The notes below the pieces were generated by a model. The model ran no database searches, was not told the origin of the DNA, and saw nothing but the letters and a program-made list of their open reading frames with translations. The translations under genes were made by a program, and so were the position numbers. From Chamaecrista fasciculata (lineage: Eukaryota > Streptophyta > Magnoliopsida > Fabales > Fabaceae), in the NCBI GenBank assembly GCA_003254925.1, contig QANZ01052318.1, forward strand, positions 1-64,000: a stretch of DNA of 64,000 bases, read 5' to 3'. Of this stretch, positions 1-11,699 are shown piece by piece (position 1 is the first letter of the stretch; every line of letters begins with the position of its first letter).

Positions 1-360
1 GTTCTTGTGGGGGGATTCTTCTTAGCGCCACCTCCATTACTGAATCATCAAGAAGGGGTTCTTGAAAATTCAGAGGTCTGTAGATTGGTCCCGGAAGTTC
101 TTTTGAGAAAAGAATTTGGAGGCTAGCACCTCGGTGATCAAAGAAACTGTTCGTGTGGATTACTGGCAGAGGGAGAACTCTGGGAGTGGACTCCGTGGAA
201 CTCGCCCCGTACAACCATCGTTTTGAAACTCTGAGGTATAACACTAACCAAAAGTTTTAAATTCTACTAGCGGATCCGTTCGGGAATCATAGGACCTAGG
301 CGTTATTTTTTATTTTAATTTTTGCTTCCGCTGCCTTAGGCGCCTAGGATTCCCAACACA
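1..360 (-). mobile_element. Probable LTR fragment, Ty1-copia-like, running off the window start
   Basis: Read on the minus strand this stretch starts TGTTGGGAATCC at about position 360 and then shows a short GC-rich block followed by AT-rich DNA. That is the usual look of the 5' end of a plant Ty1-copia LTR. No internal coding region is visible and the other end lies outside the window, so this is a fossil fragment at most. The family call rests on the terminal motif alone. Confidence 0.35.
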
Positions 361-690
361 TCTCATTTCGTGAAATGAGATGGGATGATTAAATAGTGAA
401 AATGAGATGAAATGATGGATTAGTATGGATGATTTGAGTGAAAATGATGTTAAATAGGATGTAAAATTATATAAAACGGTATGTAATGATTGTGGTTGGT
501 TGAAATAGGTTTAGGGATTTTTTTTTAAAATTGTATAGGGGTAAAAATGGTAAGAAATAATGAAATGATATGGAGATAATAAAATGAAATGATATGTGTG
601 TTGGGTGTGTTTGAATGGAATGATGTGTAAATGAGATGATCTTGAAATTTGGGCTAATGATAAAATTTGGAATGATGGTTTTTGGTCCAT
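361..690. mobile_element. Non-autonomous repeat, gagatgagatg-rich, copy 1
   Basis: About 200 bases here match the stretch at 46480-46660 nearly base for base, including a block ending in tgattgtggttggttgaaat followed by a T run and gtataggggta. Both copies are rich in the word gagatgagatg. They belong to one dispersed, non-coding element family, probably a MITE. The termini of this copy are not clear. Confidence 0.6.
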
Positions 691-1340
691 CCTAAATGAG
701 ATGAAGGAACCAAAATGCAAATAACATGGAAATTATTGTAAATGTAAAATTTGGTCCATAACTTTGTATCGATCCAATGAATCAGTCCTTAAAATGTGTA
801 AACAATAAGTCGGGGCCCGTAGAAGATCACAATCATCAATGATCTGATCTATTTATGATATTCAATGACAAATAAAGAACAAACAATAAGTTCAGGACCC
901 AAATGCAACTAATCTCGTAGTTTGAAAAAAAAAAACAAAACCAGAAATAGTTTTAGGACCCAAACGAAATAGATCCCATTGTTTAAGGACCAAAATGCCA
1001 TCAATGCCAACAAAAGCGAAGATAATAAATTATTTTGATTTTTCTTTTAAATTTTACAAAAAATGTGTAGTAAGATTGCTATATTAAAAAACATGTTGGG
1101 ATTGAATTGTATATTTTACTCACAAAAATATTGGAATGTTGAAATGGGATGATTTTAGACACGAAAATAGAACTAAAATTAGTTTGCGGACCAAAATGCA
1201 ACTTAACTCATAGTTTGACTAAAAAGTAAAACCAGAAATATTTTTATGACCGAAACAAAACTTATCTCATAGTTTGAGAACCAAAATGCCAACAACGCCA
1301 CCAATGCCAACAAATTAATTATTTTGATTACATTTAGGCC
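691..1340. repeat. Intergenic DNA with a diverged local duplication
   Basis: No gene is seen. A unit of about 145 bases at roughly 893-1040 recurs, diverged, at roughly 1188-1330; both contain a line of the type catagtttgaggaccaaaatg followed by accaatgccaacaaa. Similar wording occurs near 32600-32660. This looks like decayed transposon sequence. Confidence 0.5.
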
Positions 1341-2030
1341 CAGTTCGTTTCCGTTTTGATTATAATCTGTTTTGATTATAATCATAATAAACATGTTCGT
1401 TTACGTTTTTTTCCTGATTCAATTATAATCATGATTTTTTAATAATCAAACACACTCAATTACACTTATACCCCAATACATAAACCTATAATTACCTATA
1501 CTCTAATACAATCAATCCCCAATCACAAAGGGCAAAATTGTCATTTACTTTAAAATTGGGTCAGTTTGTAAATATCCATTTTTGTGTTTGGGCTAAAATG
1601 TTATTTTGCCCAAATAATTTAGAACTGAAATTGAAATTTTCTCCAATCATATCCCTACCATCTCTTTCTCTCTTCAGCCACTTCCAACCACTAACCCGAA
1701 TTCGATATGAAGCACTTCACTCTTTCTTGGCTTTCCCCACCCAAAATCCGTTTCGTATGCACGTCAGATCTCAATGTCCGTCGGAATTGGCCGTGAAATC
1801 GAACGGAAAAGTAATCGCGTGCCGGAGGGCGTGCGATGTGTTCGACGCCGACGAGATGTGCCTGTTCTTATTGTTGGGTGTTTGAAGCAAATTTATGAAG
1901 AAGACGAGATGTGCCGACGGATTGAAGAACAGTTCAATGATTTGAGTTTGAAGCATTTTTTAATCAAACCACATCGACGAGATGACCCAACTCAAAAACA
2001 AATTTTAATCAAGGAATTGAAGAAGAAGAT
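1341..2030. other. Intergenic DNA before the RPL21 copy, no recognised gene
   Basis: The first 120 bases carry repeated gattataatc words after ggcccagttcgttt, as at the end of a small DNA transposon. From about 1640 to 2030 the DNA is less AT-rich and has short open frames on both strands (1538-1885, 1774-2094), none of which I recognise. It lacks the telo-box and site II motifs seen upstream of the intact RPL21 gene. Confidence 0.4.
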
Positions 2031-2336
2031 GACCTCCTTTGTCATTCTGCTCCGAGCAAAAAACCCCAGAAAATGCCGGTCGGTCATGGTTTGAGATCTC
2101 GTACTCGAGACTCGTTCTCTAGGCCATTCAGGAAGAAGGGTACCATCGCCCTTACCACTTACCTCCGAACCTACAAAATCGGAGACTACGTCGACATCAA
2201 GGTCAATGGCGCCGTCCACAAGGGTATGCCTCATAAGTTCTACCATGGTCGCACTGGCCGTGTCTGGAATGTCACCAAGCGCGCCATCGGTGTTGAGGTC
2301 AACAAACAGGTCGGTAACAGGATAATCAGGAAGAGA
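2031..2336 (+). pseudogene. Intronless truncated copy of RPL21
   Basis: From about 2031 this matches the intact RPL21 gene starting in its 5' UTR (8263). The ATG is at 2073, the 79 codons of exon 1 end at 2309, and exon 2 sequence follows directly at 2310 with no trace of the 956-base intron at 8544-9499. Matching stops after nine exon-2 codons at 2336, where a CACTA terminus begins. I see one coding difference in exon 1 (codon 3, Val for Ala), plus small differences in the UTR. The copy therefore came from a spliced message and is recent. The open frame runs a few codons into the transposon and stops at 2357. It lacks the promoter motifs of the parent, and the missing half of L21e makes function unlikely. 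Confidence 0.88.
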
Positions 2337-2376
2337 CACTACAAAAAACGCATATAATTGGTGGCCCTAATTTCTC

Positions 2377-2445
2377 GGCGGTTTTAAAGAACCGCCAGTA
2401 AATGAACATTTATCGGCGGTTCTAGGAAACCGCCGAGACATTTTA
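2377..2445. repeat. CACTA subterminal hairpin repeats
   Basis: Two short inverted repeats, tcggcggttttaaagaaccg followed by cc, and tcggcggttctaggaaaccg followed by ccga, lie 40 to 105 bases inside the CACTA end. In this family such motifs serve as binding sites for the TNP1/TNPA-type protein. Confidence 0.7.
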
Positions 2446-2964
2446 GCCAAAATCCTTGAGCATCCTTCGTTTCCCTCTCCTTTTCTACATTTTTGGAGCC
2501 AAATCTATACGCATCTTTTTGATTCCCTCCTTCTGCATCACATTTTTTTTTGGTTTCCCTCCTTCTGCATCACTAAATCCCTAAATCCCTAAATCTCTCC
2601 ATCTTTTCGCTCAATCCTCCATTTCTGTCGCTCAATCCCACCATCTCGTTCTTGTTTGTGAATCGCTCAATCGCCGCTGTATCTCGTTCAATCGCTCAAT
2701 CGCGCAATCGATTCCCACCATCTCGTTCGTGTTGGTTCGTGTTCGTAGGTTCCTTCGCCGCTGTATCTCGTTCGTGTTCCTTCCTTCGGTATGTCCTTGA
2801 AAGTTGAAACCCTAATTTCCGAATTCCTTTGCTTGTCTTTTCTTCTTCCAAATATATGACTGTTATGTTCCATTTTGACGTTGAATCCCCAATGCTCATC
2901 CAGTTGTTTCATACTTGCTTCAATCTCTGTTGAATCCTCGCTTCCTCGCTTCAATCTCTGTTGA

Positions 2965-5255
<2,291 letters not shown>

Positions 5256-5981
5256 TATTTTGATGATGCTCTTTCTTTTTGGTATGGCATGAATGAGTCA
5301 TGGTGGTCTAATATGAACAATCTCTTGTTTTCCTCAGATATGGCATGAATGAGTCATGGTGGTCTAATATGAACAATCTCTTGTTTTCAAGTGCCTGAAA
5401 TTTAGTCACCAAAGTAAATATGATTAATGTCATCAAATAATAATATTGCTATAGTTTATTTTTGCAACTATACTCACACACTAAAAGTAAACATTTTTTT
5501 AACTATTTCAATAGACCTAACATCTCTCTCAGTAAAATTGGTACACTTGAAGTTGTTATTTGTGTACAAATCTCAAAATTAAGTATGTGTATAATTATAT
5601 GTAATTAATTACCTCATCCACTGTGAGTCCATCCAGATTTTGTTCCAATTGCTCTTTGGTTATCTTGCTGGTTTGATCACCATAGACGCTAGCATCCAGG
5701 TTGCTTTTGGGAGGGAACTCCTGCAATTAATTAATTAATATTTTAATCAAACTCTACTATCAAAGTTAATTAATTAACAATTATCAAGGTTTATATACAT
5801 AGATGTTTAAAATAATTAGAACAATTTCTCTCACCTGGAGACAACGGATTACATTAGGATTCACACCAGCAAGCATCTCTCTTGCAAATTCCTCATCAGT
5901 CATGTCTCTTCCATTTTCATTCTCAAGTATTGTCAAATGCAACAATTGGAGAGTATTTTGATGATGCTCTTTCTTTTTGGT
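5256..5981. repeat. 28-bp direct repeat bracketing the lipoxygenase fragment
   Basis: The sequence tattttgatgatgctctttc plus tttttggt (28 bases) occurs at 5256-5283 and again at 5954-5981. The 670 bases between them contain the captured lipoxygenase exons. A second, tandem repeat of about 49 bases (starting tatggcatgaatgagtcatg) lies just inside the left copy at 5283-5331 and 5339-5387. This looks like the scar of an insertion made during break repair inside the transposon. Confidence 0.8.
5613..5935 (-). pseudogene. Captured lipoxygenase fragment, two exons plus intron
   Basis: On the minus strand an exon ending at 5835 reads GRDMTDEEFAREMLAGVNPN then VIRCLQ, followed by a GT donor (5834-5833). 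After an intron of 114 bases with an AG acceptor, a second exon 5720-5613 reads [20 protein letters not shown] and on to NLDGLTVDE, again followed by a GT donor. This is the conserved plant 9-lipoxygenase region before the LFILDHHD block. Both frames are open and in phase across the intron. Only about 66 residues of a protein of roughly 860 are present. The retained intron shows capture from genomic DNA. The upstream edge of the first exon (about 5925-5935) is not exact. Confidence 0.85.
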
Positions 5982-6054
5982 TCAATTGAAGTGTAAATTG
6001 ATACATTTTGTTTTGTTTCATTTAATTTTTTACTTTAATCCCTGCTGTTAAAAT

Positions 6055-6235
6055 CATGTTTTAGTCCTTGTTAAAATTCTGTTATAGTCCTTGCTGCGCA
6101 AATTCTGTTTTAGTCCCTGTGCAAATTCTGTTTTAGTCCCTGCTGCAAATTCTGTTTTAGTCCCTGCTGCAAATTCTGTTTTAGTCCCTGCGCAAATTCT
6201 GTTTTAGTCCCTGCTGCAAATTCTGTTGTTATTAA
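6055..6235 (+). repeat. Tandem array, about 24-bp unit
   Basis: About six imperfect copies of aaattctgttttagtccctg plus ctgc stand head to tail and end just before the start of the TNP1-like gene at 6250. Units vary by loss of 3 to 4 bases. The array lies in the intron or leader directly upstream of that gene's first coding exon. Confidence 0.85.
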
Positions 6236-6249
6236 TTCTTTTTGCAGAT

Positions 6250-6808
6250 ATGCCGAGGACTAAAAGATACAGGCGTGAGATCACCCAACCATCACCAACT
6301 TCAACCCCAACCCCAACCCCAACTCCAACTCCTATTCCATCTATAGCACCATCCACATCACATATTCCACATTCATCACATATTTCATCTTCATCAACAA
6401 TCCTAACACCTCTGACTTCTAATTCGATTGCATCATCATCTCACACATCTGGGCGAAAGAACAACAAATTTCGGATTGTAACCGTAATAGGTAACTCACA
6501 CACTATTATTACGATACAATTTGTAATGAGTAATGTATATATATTTATATTGTTTTTTTTTCATAGATGAAGAAGGTAATGAAGAACCAATGAAGTTAAA
6601 TGTGGCTAGAGTGTGGACACTCCCTCCTGTGAAGAAGGTCAAGGTTAAATTCAATAGGGACCATCAACCAATAAATGAAGAAGGTGCCCTTTTAAACAGT
6701 TTCTTGGCGGATTTAGCATCTGATGTGAAAGTGTTACCTATATCATACCGTGGTTGGCGAAAGGTTCCAAAAGCTGATAAAGATAGATGTTATAATAATT
6801 TTTTGAAG
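6250..6808 (+). CDS. TNP1/Ptta-like CACTA accessory transposase gene, two exons visible
   Basis: Exon 1 (6250-6490) follows a tttgcag acceptor-like motif and encodes a basic start (MPRTKRYRREI) and then a low-complexity Thr/Pro/Ser region. Exon 2 (6567-6808) joins in phase and contains WTLPPVKKVKVKFNRDHQPI, a run rich in SFLADLA, and ISYRGWRKVPK. This matches the Ptta/En/Spm 'Transposase_24' pattern: a 'G-Q-P' turn, a 'SFLG-LAR' helix and a 'WRKVPK' motif. In CACTA elements this protein binds the subterminal repeats and works with a larger transposase. After exon 2 a gtattg donor leads into the palindromic region, and no further exon is recognised. The gene is probably incomplete. Confidence 0.7.
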
Positions 6809-6869
6809 GTATTGTTTATAGTTTCTTTTCCTTGTTTATTTTCACCTTCAAGGTATAATATATCTAAAG

Positions 6870-7860
6870 TTNCAGATCCATAACTTATTCATGTGAACTC
6901 CGTTTTGTACAAATTTTATATCAAAATTTTTATTTTTCCGTGCTCTACACAATAGTATAACTTTCAGAGTTTGAAAACACACTTTTTTAATCCGAAAGTT
7001 ATACCATTGTGTATAACACGATAATTTTTGGATTCAAAAAAGTGTGTTCTCTGACTGAAAGTTATGCCATTGTGTAGAACACGAAAAAATAAAAATTTTG
7101 ATATAAAATTTGTACAAAACAGAGTTCGGATGAATAAGTTATGGATCTGAAAAGATTTAAAACCGGGACTATGTCATATGACTAAGCAAATCGCCGGCTG
7201 AGTTTCGATTTGTCAGTCTGAGCAAATTGCAGCAGAGTCTGCGATTTGCTCAGTCCCGGTTTTAAATCTTTTCACATCCATAACTTATTTATCCGAATTC
7301 CGTTTTGTATAAATTTTATATCAAAATTTTTATTTTTTCGTGTTCTACACAATTACATAACTTTCAGAGTCTGAGAACACACTTTTTGAATTCGAAAATT
7401 ATCGTGCTCTACACAATGGTATAACTTTCGGATTAAAAAATTGTTTTTTCAGACTCCGAAAGTTATACTATTGTGTAGATCACGAAAAAATAAAAATTTT
7501 GATATAAAATTTGTACATAACGGAGTTCGGATGAATAAGTTATGACACGCCCGGTTTTAAAACTTTGCATATCCATAACTTATTCATGCGTACTTCGTTT
7601 TGTACAAATTTTATATCAAAATTTTTATTTTTTCGTGCTCTACATAATGGCATAACTTTGAGAGTCTGAGAACACACTTTGTTGAATTCAAAAATTATCG
7701 TGTTCTACACAATCGTATAACTTTCAGATTAAAAAAAGTGTGTTTTCAGACTCTGAAAGTTATACTATTGTGTAGAGCACGAAAAAATAAAAATTTTGAT
7801 ATAAAATTTGTACAAAACGGAGTTTGGGTGAATAAGTTATGGATCTGCAAAGTTTTAAAA
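6870..7860. repeat. Three large palindromes built from one 125-base unit
   Basis: One unit, running from atccataacttattcat through ttttgtacaaattttatatc to tcgtgctctacacaatgg and on to gagaacacac, occurs about six times in alternating orientation. It forms palindromes at about 6880-7150, 7270-7545 and 7565-7845. Between the first two is a smaller inverted repeat around aaaaccgggact and gcaaatcgc. The arms are similar but not identical. Confidence 0.85.
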
Positions 7861-8149
7861 TGAGCATGCGTCATATGACTAAGCAAATCGCAGACTGACA
7901 AATCGCAGCTCAGTCTGCAATATCTTTATTTTTTTTAAAAAAATTGAAAATAAACGGGTGGCACGCGGCACCCATATGCGGAATTATTTTTTTTTTGGGT
8001 GATTAAAATCTTTTTTTTTTTTAATTTTTTGTATTATATAAATAAAAAAACCTATGAAATGCATTATTATTTTGATGCTGTTAAAGCTATGTGATATTTA
8101 TTGCCCAAATGCTACCAAGTAAAATCTAAATGGTCAACTTTCTTTGGAT

Positions 8150-8262
8150 TAAGAATGGGCCGAAGTAACATGGGCTGAAACATGTTTAACTAGCCCGACA
8201 AGAAAGCCCATTTTTCATATCTCTATTAAAGATGGGAAAATGAAACCCTAGATTCCATTACC
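8150..8262 (+). promoter_or_regulatory. RPL21 promoter with site II and telo-box motifs
   Basis: TGGGCC at 8156-8161, ATGGGCT near 8169 and AGCCCAT near 8204 are site II-type elements. AAACCCTA (telo-box) lies at 8243-8250, with a second aaaccctag in the leader near 8289. This pairing is characteristic of plant ribosomal protein gene promoters and supports 8307 as the start of a live gene. The truncated copy upstream lacks all of these motifs. Confidence 0.8.
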
Positions 8263-8306
8263 TCCTTTGTCATTCTGCTCCGAGCGAAAAACCCTAGTAG
8301 CAGAAA

Positions 8307-9757
8307 ATGCCGGCCGGTCATGGTTTGAGATCTCGTACTCGAGACTCGTTCTCTAGGCCATTCAGGAAGAAGGGTACCATCGCCCTTACCACTTACCTCC
8401 GAACCTACAAAATCGGAGACTACGTCGACATCAAGGTCAATGGCGCCGTCCACAAGGGTATGCCTCATAAGTTCTACCATGGTCGCACTGGCCGTGTCTG
8501 GAATGTCACCAAGCGCGCCATCGGTGTTGAGGTCAACAAACAGGTATACACTATCTAACGATACTCTGCTATATTTATCGACAATTTTTAACAATAGTGG
8601 TTTTTTTATCTTTGTTCTGTTTCATTCAGTTTGTAGCGAAAGTGGTGTTTAGTTGCTCAAAATAATAGTCGTGACGATGGCCTGATCCATTTTATTGTCA
8701 TTTATTTTTTGAGGTTTTTGTGGGATTTATTAACGTGTTACTGTCTATGTGGGTATTAGAGGTGGTCATCAATGTTTTTGCGGTGCAATTGAAATGAAGT
8801 TGTAAGCTCTATAGGGATTTCAGGTGGTAAAGGATGATTTGGTTTGACATTCTAATTTCATTTCCGTGTTCTAATGTAGACTAGTTGGTTTTTAGATCTG
8901 CTGTAGGTGTTGAAGTCTTTAGTTTTATATTCGTTTAGTGTCATATTTTTTGTTCCTATTTTAGTTCGTCATCGAGCTAATCTATTTGGTGAAATTCTGA
9001 GTGGTTAAATATTAAATTTAGCATCTGAGCTGTGTCTATACTTTTGTTCGGCCATAGCTTATACCAGTTGTAAATTACTGTCATTTGTAATTTGTTGCCA
9101 ATTTGATGATACCTTATCTTCTCTACTTTCTAGGTTTCCTCTGAATTTCACTCTGGTATTTATAACGTTGTTGGTCATATGAGTAAGTCGAATGCTGTTG
9201 GTTTTGCCGAATGACACTCCTCTCTCTCTCTGTTCACTTGGTTTGCAAACATGAATATTTGGTAGAACTTGATAATTTAGCTGTGATTTAGAGCAAATCT
9301 TATCTCGATGTTAACTATTTTCCTTTCTCTGTTCTGTGCAAAATATCATGTTTTTAATTAAACCTAATCACTTATTGTTAACTCTTTAATTCAGTGCGCC
9401 CTGCATTGTCTCTTGCTTAAAGCATGTCATTTCTGCATTTGCTTATTAATGTTCATTGATATAAGTTTCCTAAGGGCACTATCTGCATCCATTTTCCAGG
9501 TCGGTAACAGGATAATCAGGAAGAGAATTCATGTACGTGTGGAACATGTGATGCCTTCAAGGTGCACTGAGGAGTTTCGTCTGAGGAAAATTAAGAATGA
9601 CCAGCTGAAGGCTGAGGCAAAATCTAAAGGAGAAAAAATCAGCACCAAGAGGCAGCCTGAGGGTCCTAAACCAGGTTTCAAGGTCGAAGGTGCTACGTTG
9701 GAGACTGTAACACCCATTCCCTATGATGTTGTCAATGATCTTAAAGGCGGTTACTAG
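8307..9757 (+). CDS. RPL21: 60S ribosomal protein L21 (eL21), intact
   Basis: Two exons, 8307-8543 and 9500-9757, give a 164-residue protein, the usual plant L21e length. The start [20 protein letters not shown] and the end VNDLKGGY are those of L21e; the middle contains [18 protein letters not shown] and the basic [14 protein letters not shown] segment. It is a structural component of the large cytosolic ribosomal subunit. The intron falls in phase 0 after codon 79, with good GT-AG ends. The promoter motifs upstream fit strong growth-linked expression. An intronless copy of the first half lies 6.2 kb upstream at 2031-2336. Confidence 0.96.
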
Positions 9758-10975
9758 TTCTGAATTTAGATTGTTTTTCTTCTTGTTTGTTGGATCAATT
9801 AGCTTATTTTGGATTCGAATCCTTAGATTTTGTCATTGGAAGAGCCCTACTAGTTGATGCACCATCAGACTCATAAGTTTGTCTTTTTATATTTCTAAAT
9901 ACAAGGATGTGCTTTTTCCCCTGTTTCCATACTTTCTGCGTTAAATTCATTATTTATGTACTTCTCTGCTGCGCTTGATGTCGTTTTAACCCGTTTGAAT
10001 GAATTATTCGTTTGTATACTAAGATGCTTTGTCCAAGGTTTCATGTTTAGGACTCCCTGTAAACTGAACTAATCATGGAGCTCATGTCTGACGTTGTAAA
10101 GACACTGCTCACTCTTAAAGCTTCAATTGGCAAGTATCACTTGTCGATGTCTCCTACCTGTGACCTTTTCCGATGTAACTTAATTTACAACAGTCAGATA
10201 TATTTATACTTACCCACATGATACAGAATTACATGTACTGTTACTAAGTTTTACTAATAATTATTATAACAAATTATTTAGAAAGCACGCACAAATTGAG
10301 GGAAGAATTAGTGCTTAGTGACGAGAGTTGAAATGTTATTACTGTACTGTTCAAGAAATCTGATACAACCTGATTCAGTCTACATCCCATCCTCTCTTAT
10401 AAGAATGTTGTGTGTCTTTAACTAACATAGAACTGATAGAAGCTTACACAATGAGAAAACAGGACAACCAAGTTGGTGTTTCAAGGTGAAGCACTTAATA
10501 CACTCTTCCATATTCTGCCAAAGCGTATCTTCTCAGTTTGTCATCCTCACCCAGTAAGCCTTGACTTCCTTCTCATAGACCTCTTCTTTCCTCTATCACA
10601 AAAAGCACCTGCAGAATTTCTGACTGTTTAGGCATAAAAAGGGCTTCACACTTCACAGGTAACTAACAAAAGGGTGTGGTGGAGCAGAACAATGAATGAT
10701 CAATCATTATTTGTTAGAAAATTATTCAAAAGAACATGATCGAGGTGGAATTTCAGCATCAATAACGTATAGGAAATCAATTTGGATTAATCTTTCATTA
10801 TACATCTTATGATGAAGAGGCTACACAAGTACAGACAGAATGGGAAATAATAATAATTCGGATTATTCATTACACGCTTGAGCTCTTTTTCAGACTCTAA
10901 ACTTCTTCTCATAAGAAACCCAAAAGAGAAGAGCCTAATTAATGCTATATAATATGAGCCTGACTTCAATTTTCT
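9758..10975. other. Intergenic: RPL21 3' UTR and defensin-like 3' flank
   Basis: The first few hundred bases should hold the RPL21 3' UTR, and the last 200 bases the 3' UTR of the defensin-like gene on the other strand. A short minus-strand frame near 10500-10580 ends in LRRYALAEYGRVY and stop, but has no supporting start or splice context. I see no other gene. Confidence 0.4.
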
Positions 10976-11584
10976 TTAAGGGCATACATAGGTGCAGATA
11001 CAGTGAAAGATGGTGAATCCAAAGTGAGCACATCCTCCCACCCCTCTGTATAATTGTAGGCACTCTTTTTGACAAGCAGAAACATCGCATTTGTTAGGAT
11101 CAAGCTCCACTGAACAAAACCTTCTAGCCTTGGCTCCATCAACCATTAAAACAACTGCAACAACATTCTCGAACTGAAATCATCAGAAACAGAAAAAACC
11201 CAAAAGGAAATATTGAAGAAGGAATCTAATGAAGAGTTTTTACAATGTCCATTGCAAGTAGTAAGATTGTTGTCATATTGCTTTAAAAAGAGAGTGAAAT
11301 TCTGAAATTGACATGCTTTATTTTGATCTAAGTTTAATATATATGTTGTTTTCTTAAAAGGTGTTTAGATTAAGGGAAAAGAATGAGAAAGAAAGTAAAA
11401 TTTGTTTATTCAGATCCATAAATATAATGTCAAAAATGTAAAATTTCCCTGAAATTTTCGCATATATAAATATAAAGCTTGAACAAAAAATTCACCCTTC
11501 CCTGCCAAGATGATACAGAACTTAGAACTTACTGGAGACAAGAAGGAAAATATGGAAGAAATGGGAGAAACGAAGCTTAGCCAT
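10976..11584 (-). CDS. Defensin-like cysteine-rich secreted peptide (DEFL), two exons
   Basis: Exon 1 (11584-11533) encodes MAKLRFSHFFHIFLLVS; a gtaagt donor follows. The acceptor gcag is at 11158-11155 and exon 2 runs 11154-10976. The phase-1 join gives 76 residues. Residues 1-27 form a signal peptide ending near DGAKA. The mature part has eight cysteines at 31, 40, 45, 49, 59, 69, 71 and 75, spaced C-x8-C-x4-C-x3-C-x9-C-x9-C-x-C-x3-C, with a GxC gamma-core at 57-59. This is the cysteine-stabilised alpha-beta defensin pattern, and a phase-1 intron inside the signal peptide is typical of the family. Such peptides act outside the cell in defence or in pollen and ovule signalling; which one cannot be told here. 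A TATA box (tataaa on the minus strand, 11655-11650) lies about 66 bases upstream of the ATG. Confidence 0.85.
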
Positions 11585-11649
11585 ATGATGAACTCTCAAG
11601 TAAAATACTGAAGACTTGTCTGATACTGATGACAAGGGTTGGGAAGGCA

Positions 11650-11655
11650 TTTATA
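11650..11655 (-). promoter_or_regulatory. TATA box of the defensin-like gene
   Basis: The minus strand reads ctatatctataaatgcc, placing TATAAA at 11655-11650, about 66 bases before the ATG at 11584. This leaves room for a leader of roughly 35 bases. Confidence 0.6.
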
Positions 11656-11699
11656 GATATAGTGAAGCATTTGATGATGTATGCCCATAACGTTTTAAT

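Noticed and set aside
6872-6872. Single N bases (also near 13488, 28417, 32392, 46684, 55405)
   Set aside because: Isolated ambiguous calls, more likely assembly polishing than biology; none falls in a host coding exon.
7900-8150. Right end of the CACTA element
   Set aside because: No inverse of CACTACAAAAAA and no aaccgcc-type subterminal repeats are present here.
8544-9499. Possible C/D-box snoRNA in the RPL21 intron near 9108-9165
   Set aside because: A tgatgat and a ctga word are about 45 bases apart, but the C box is imperfect and there is no convincing terminal stem.
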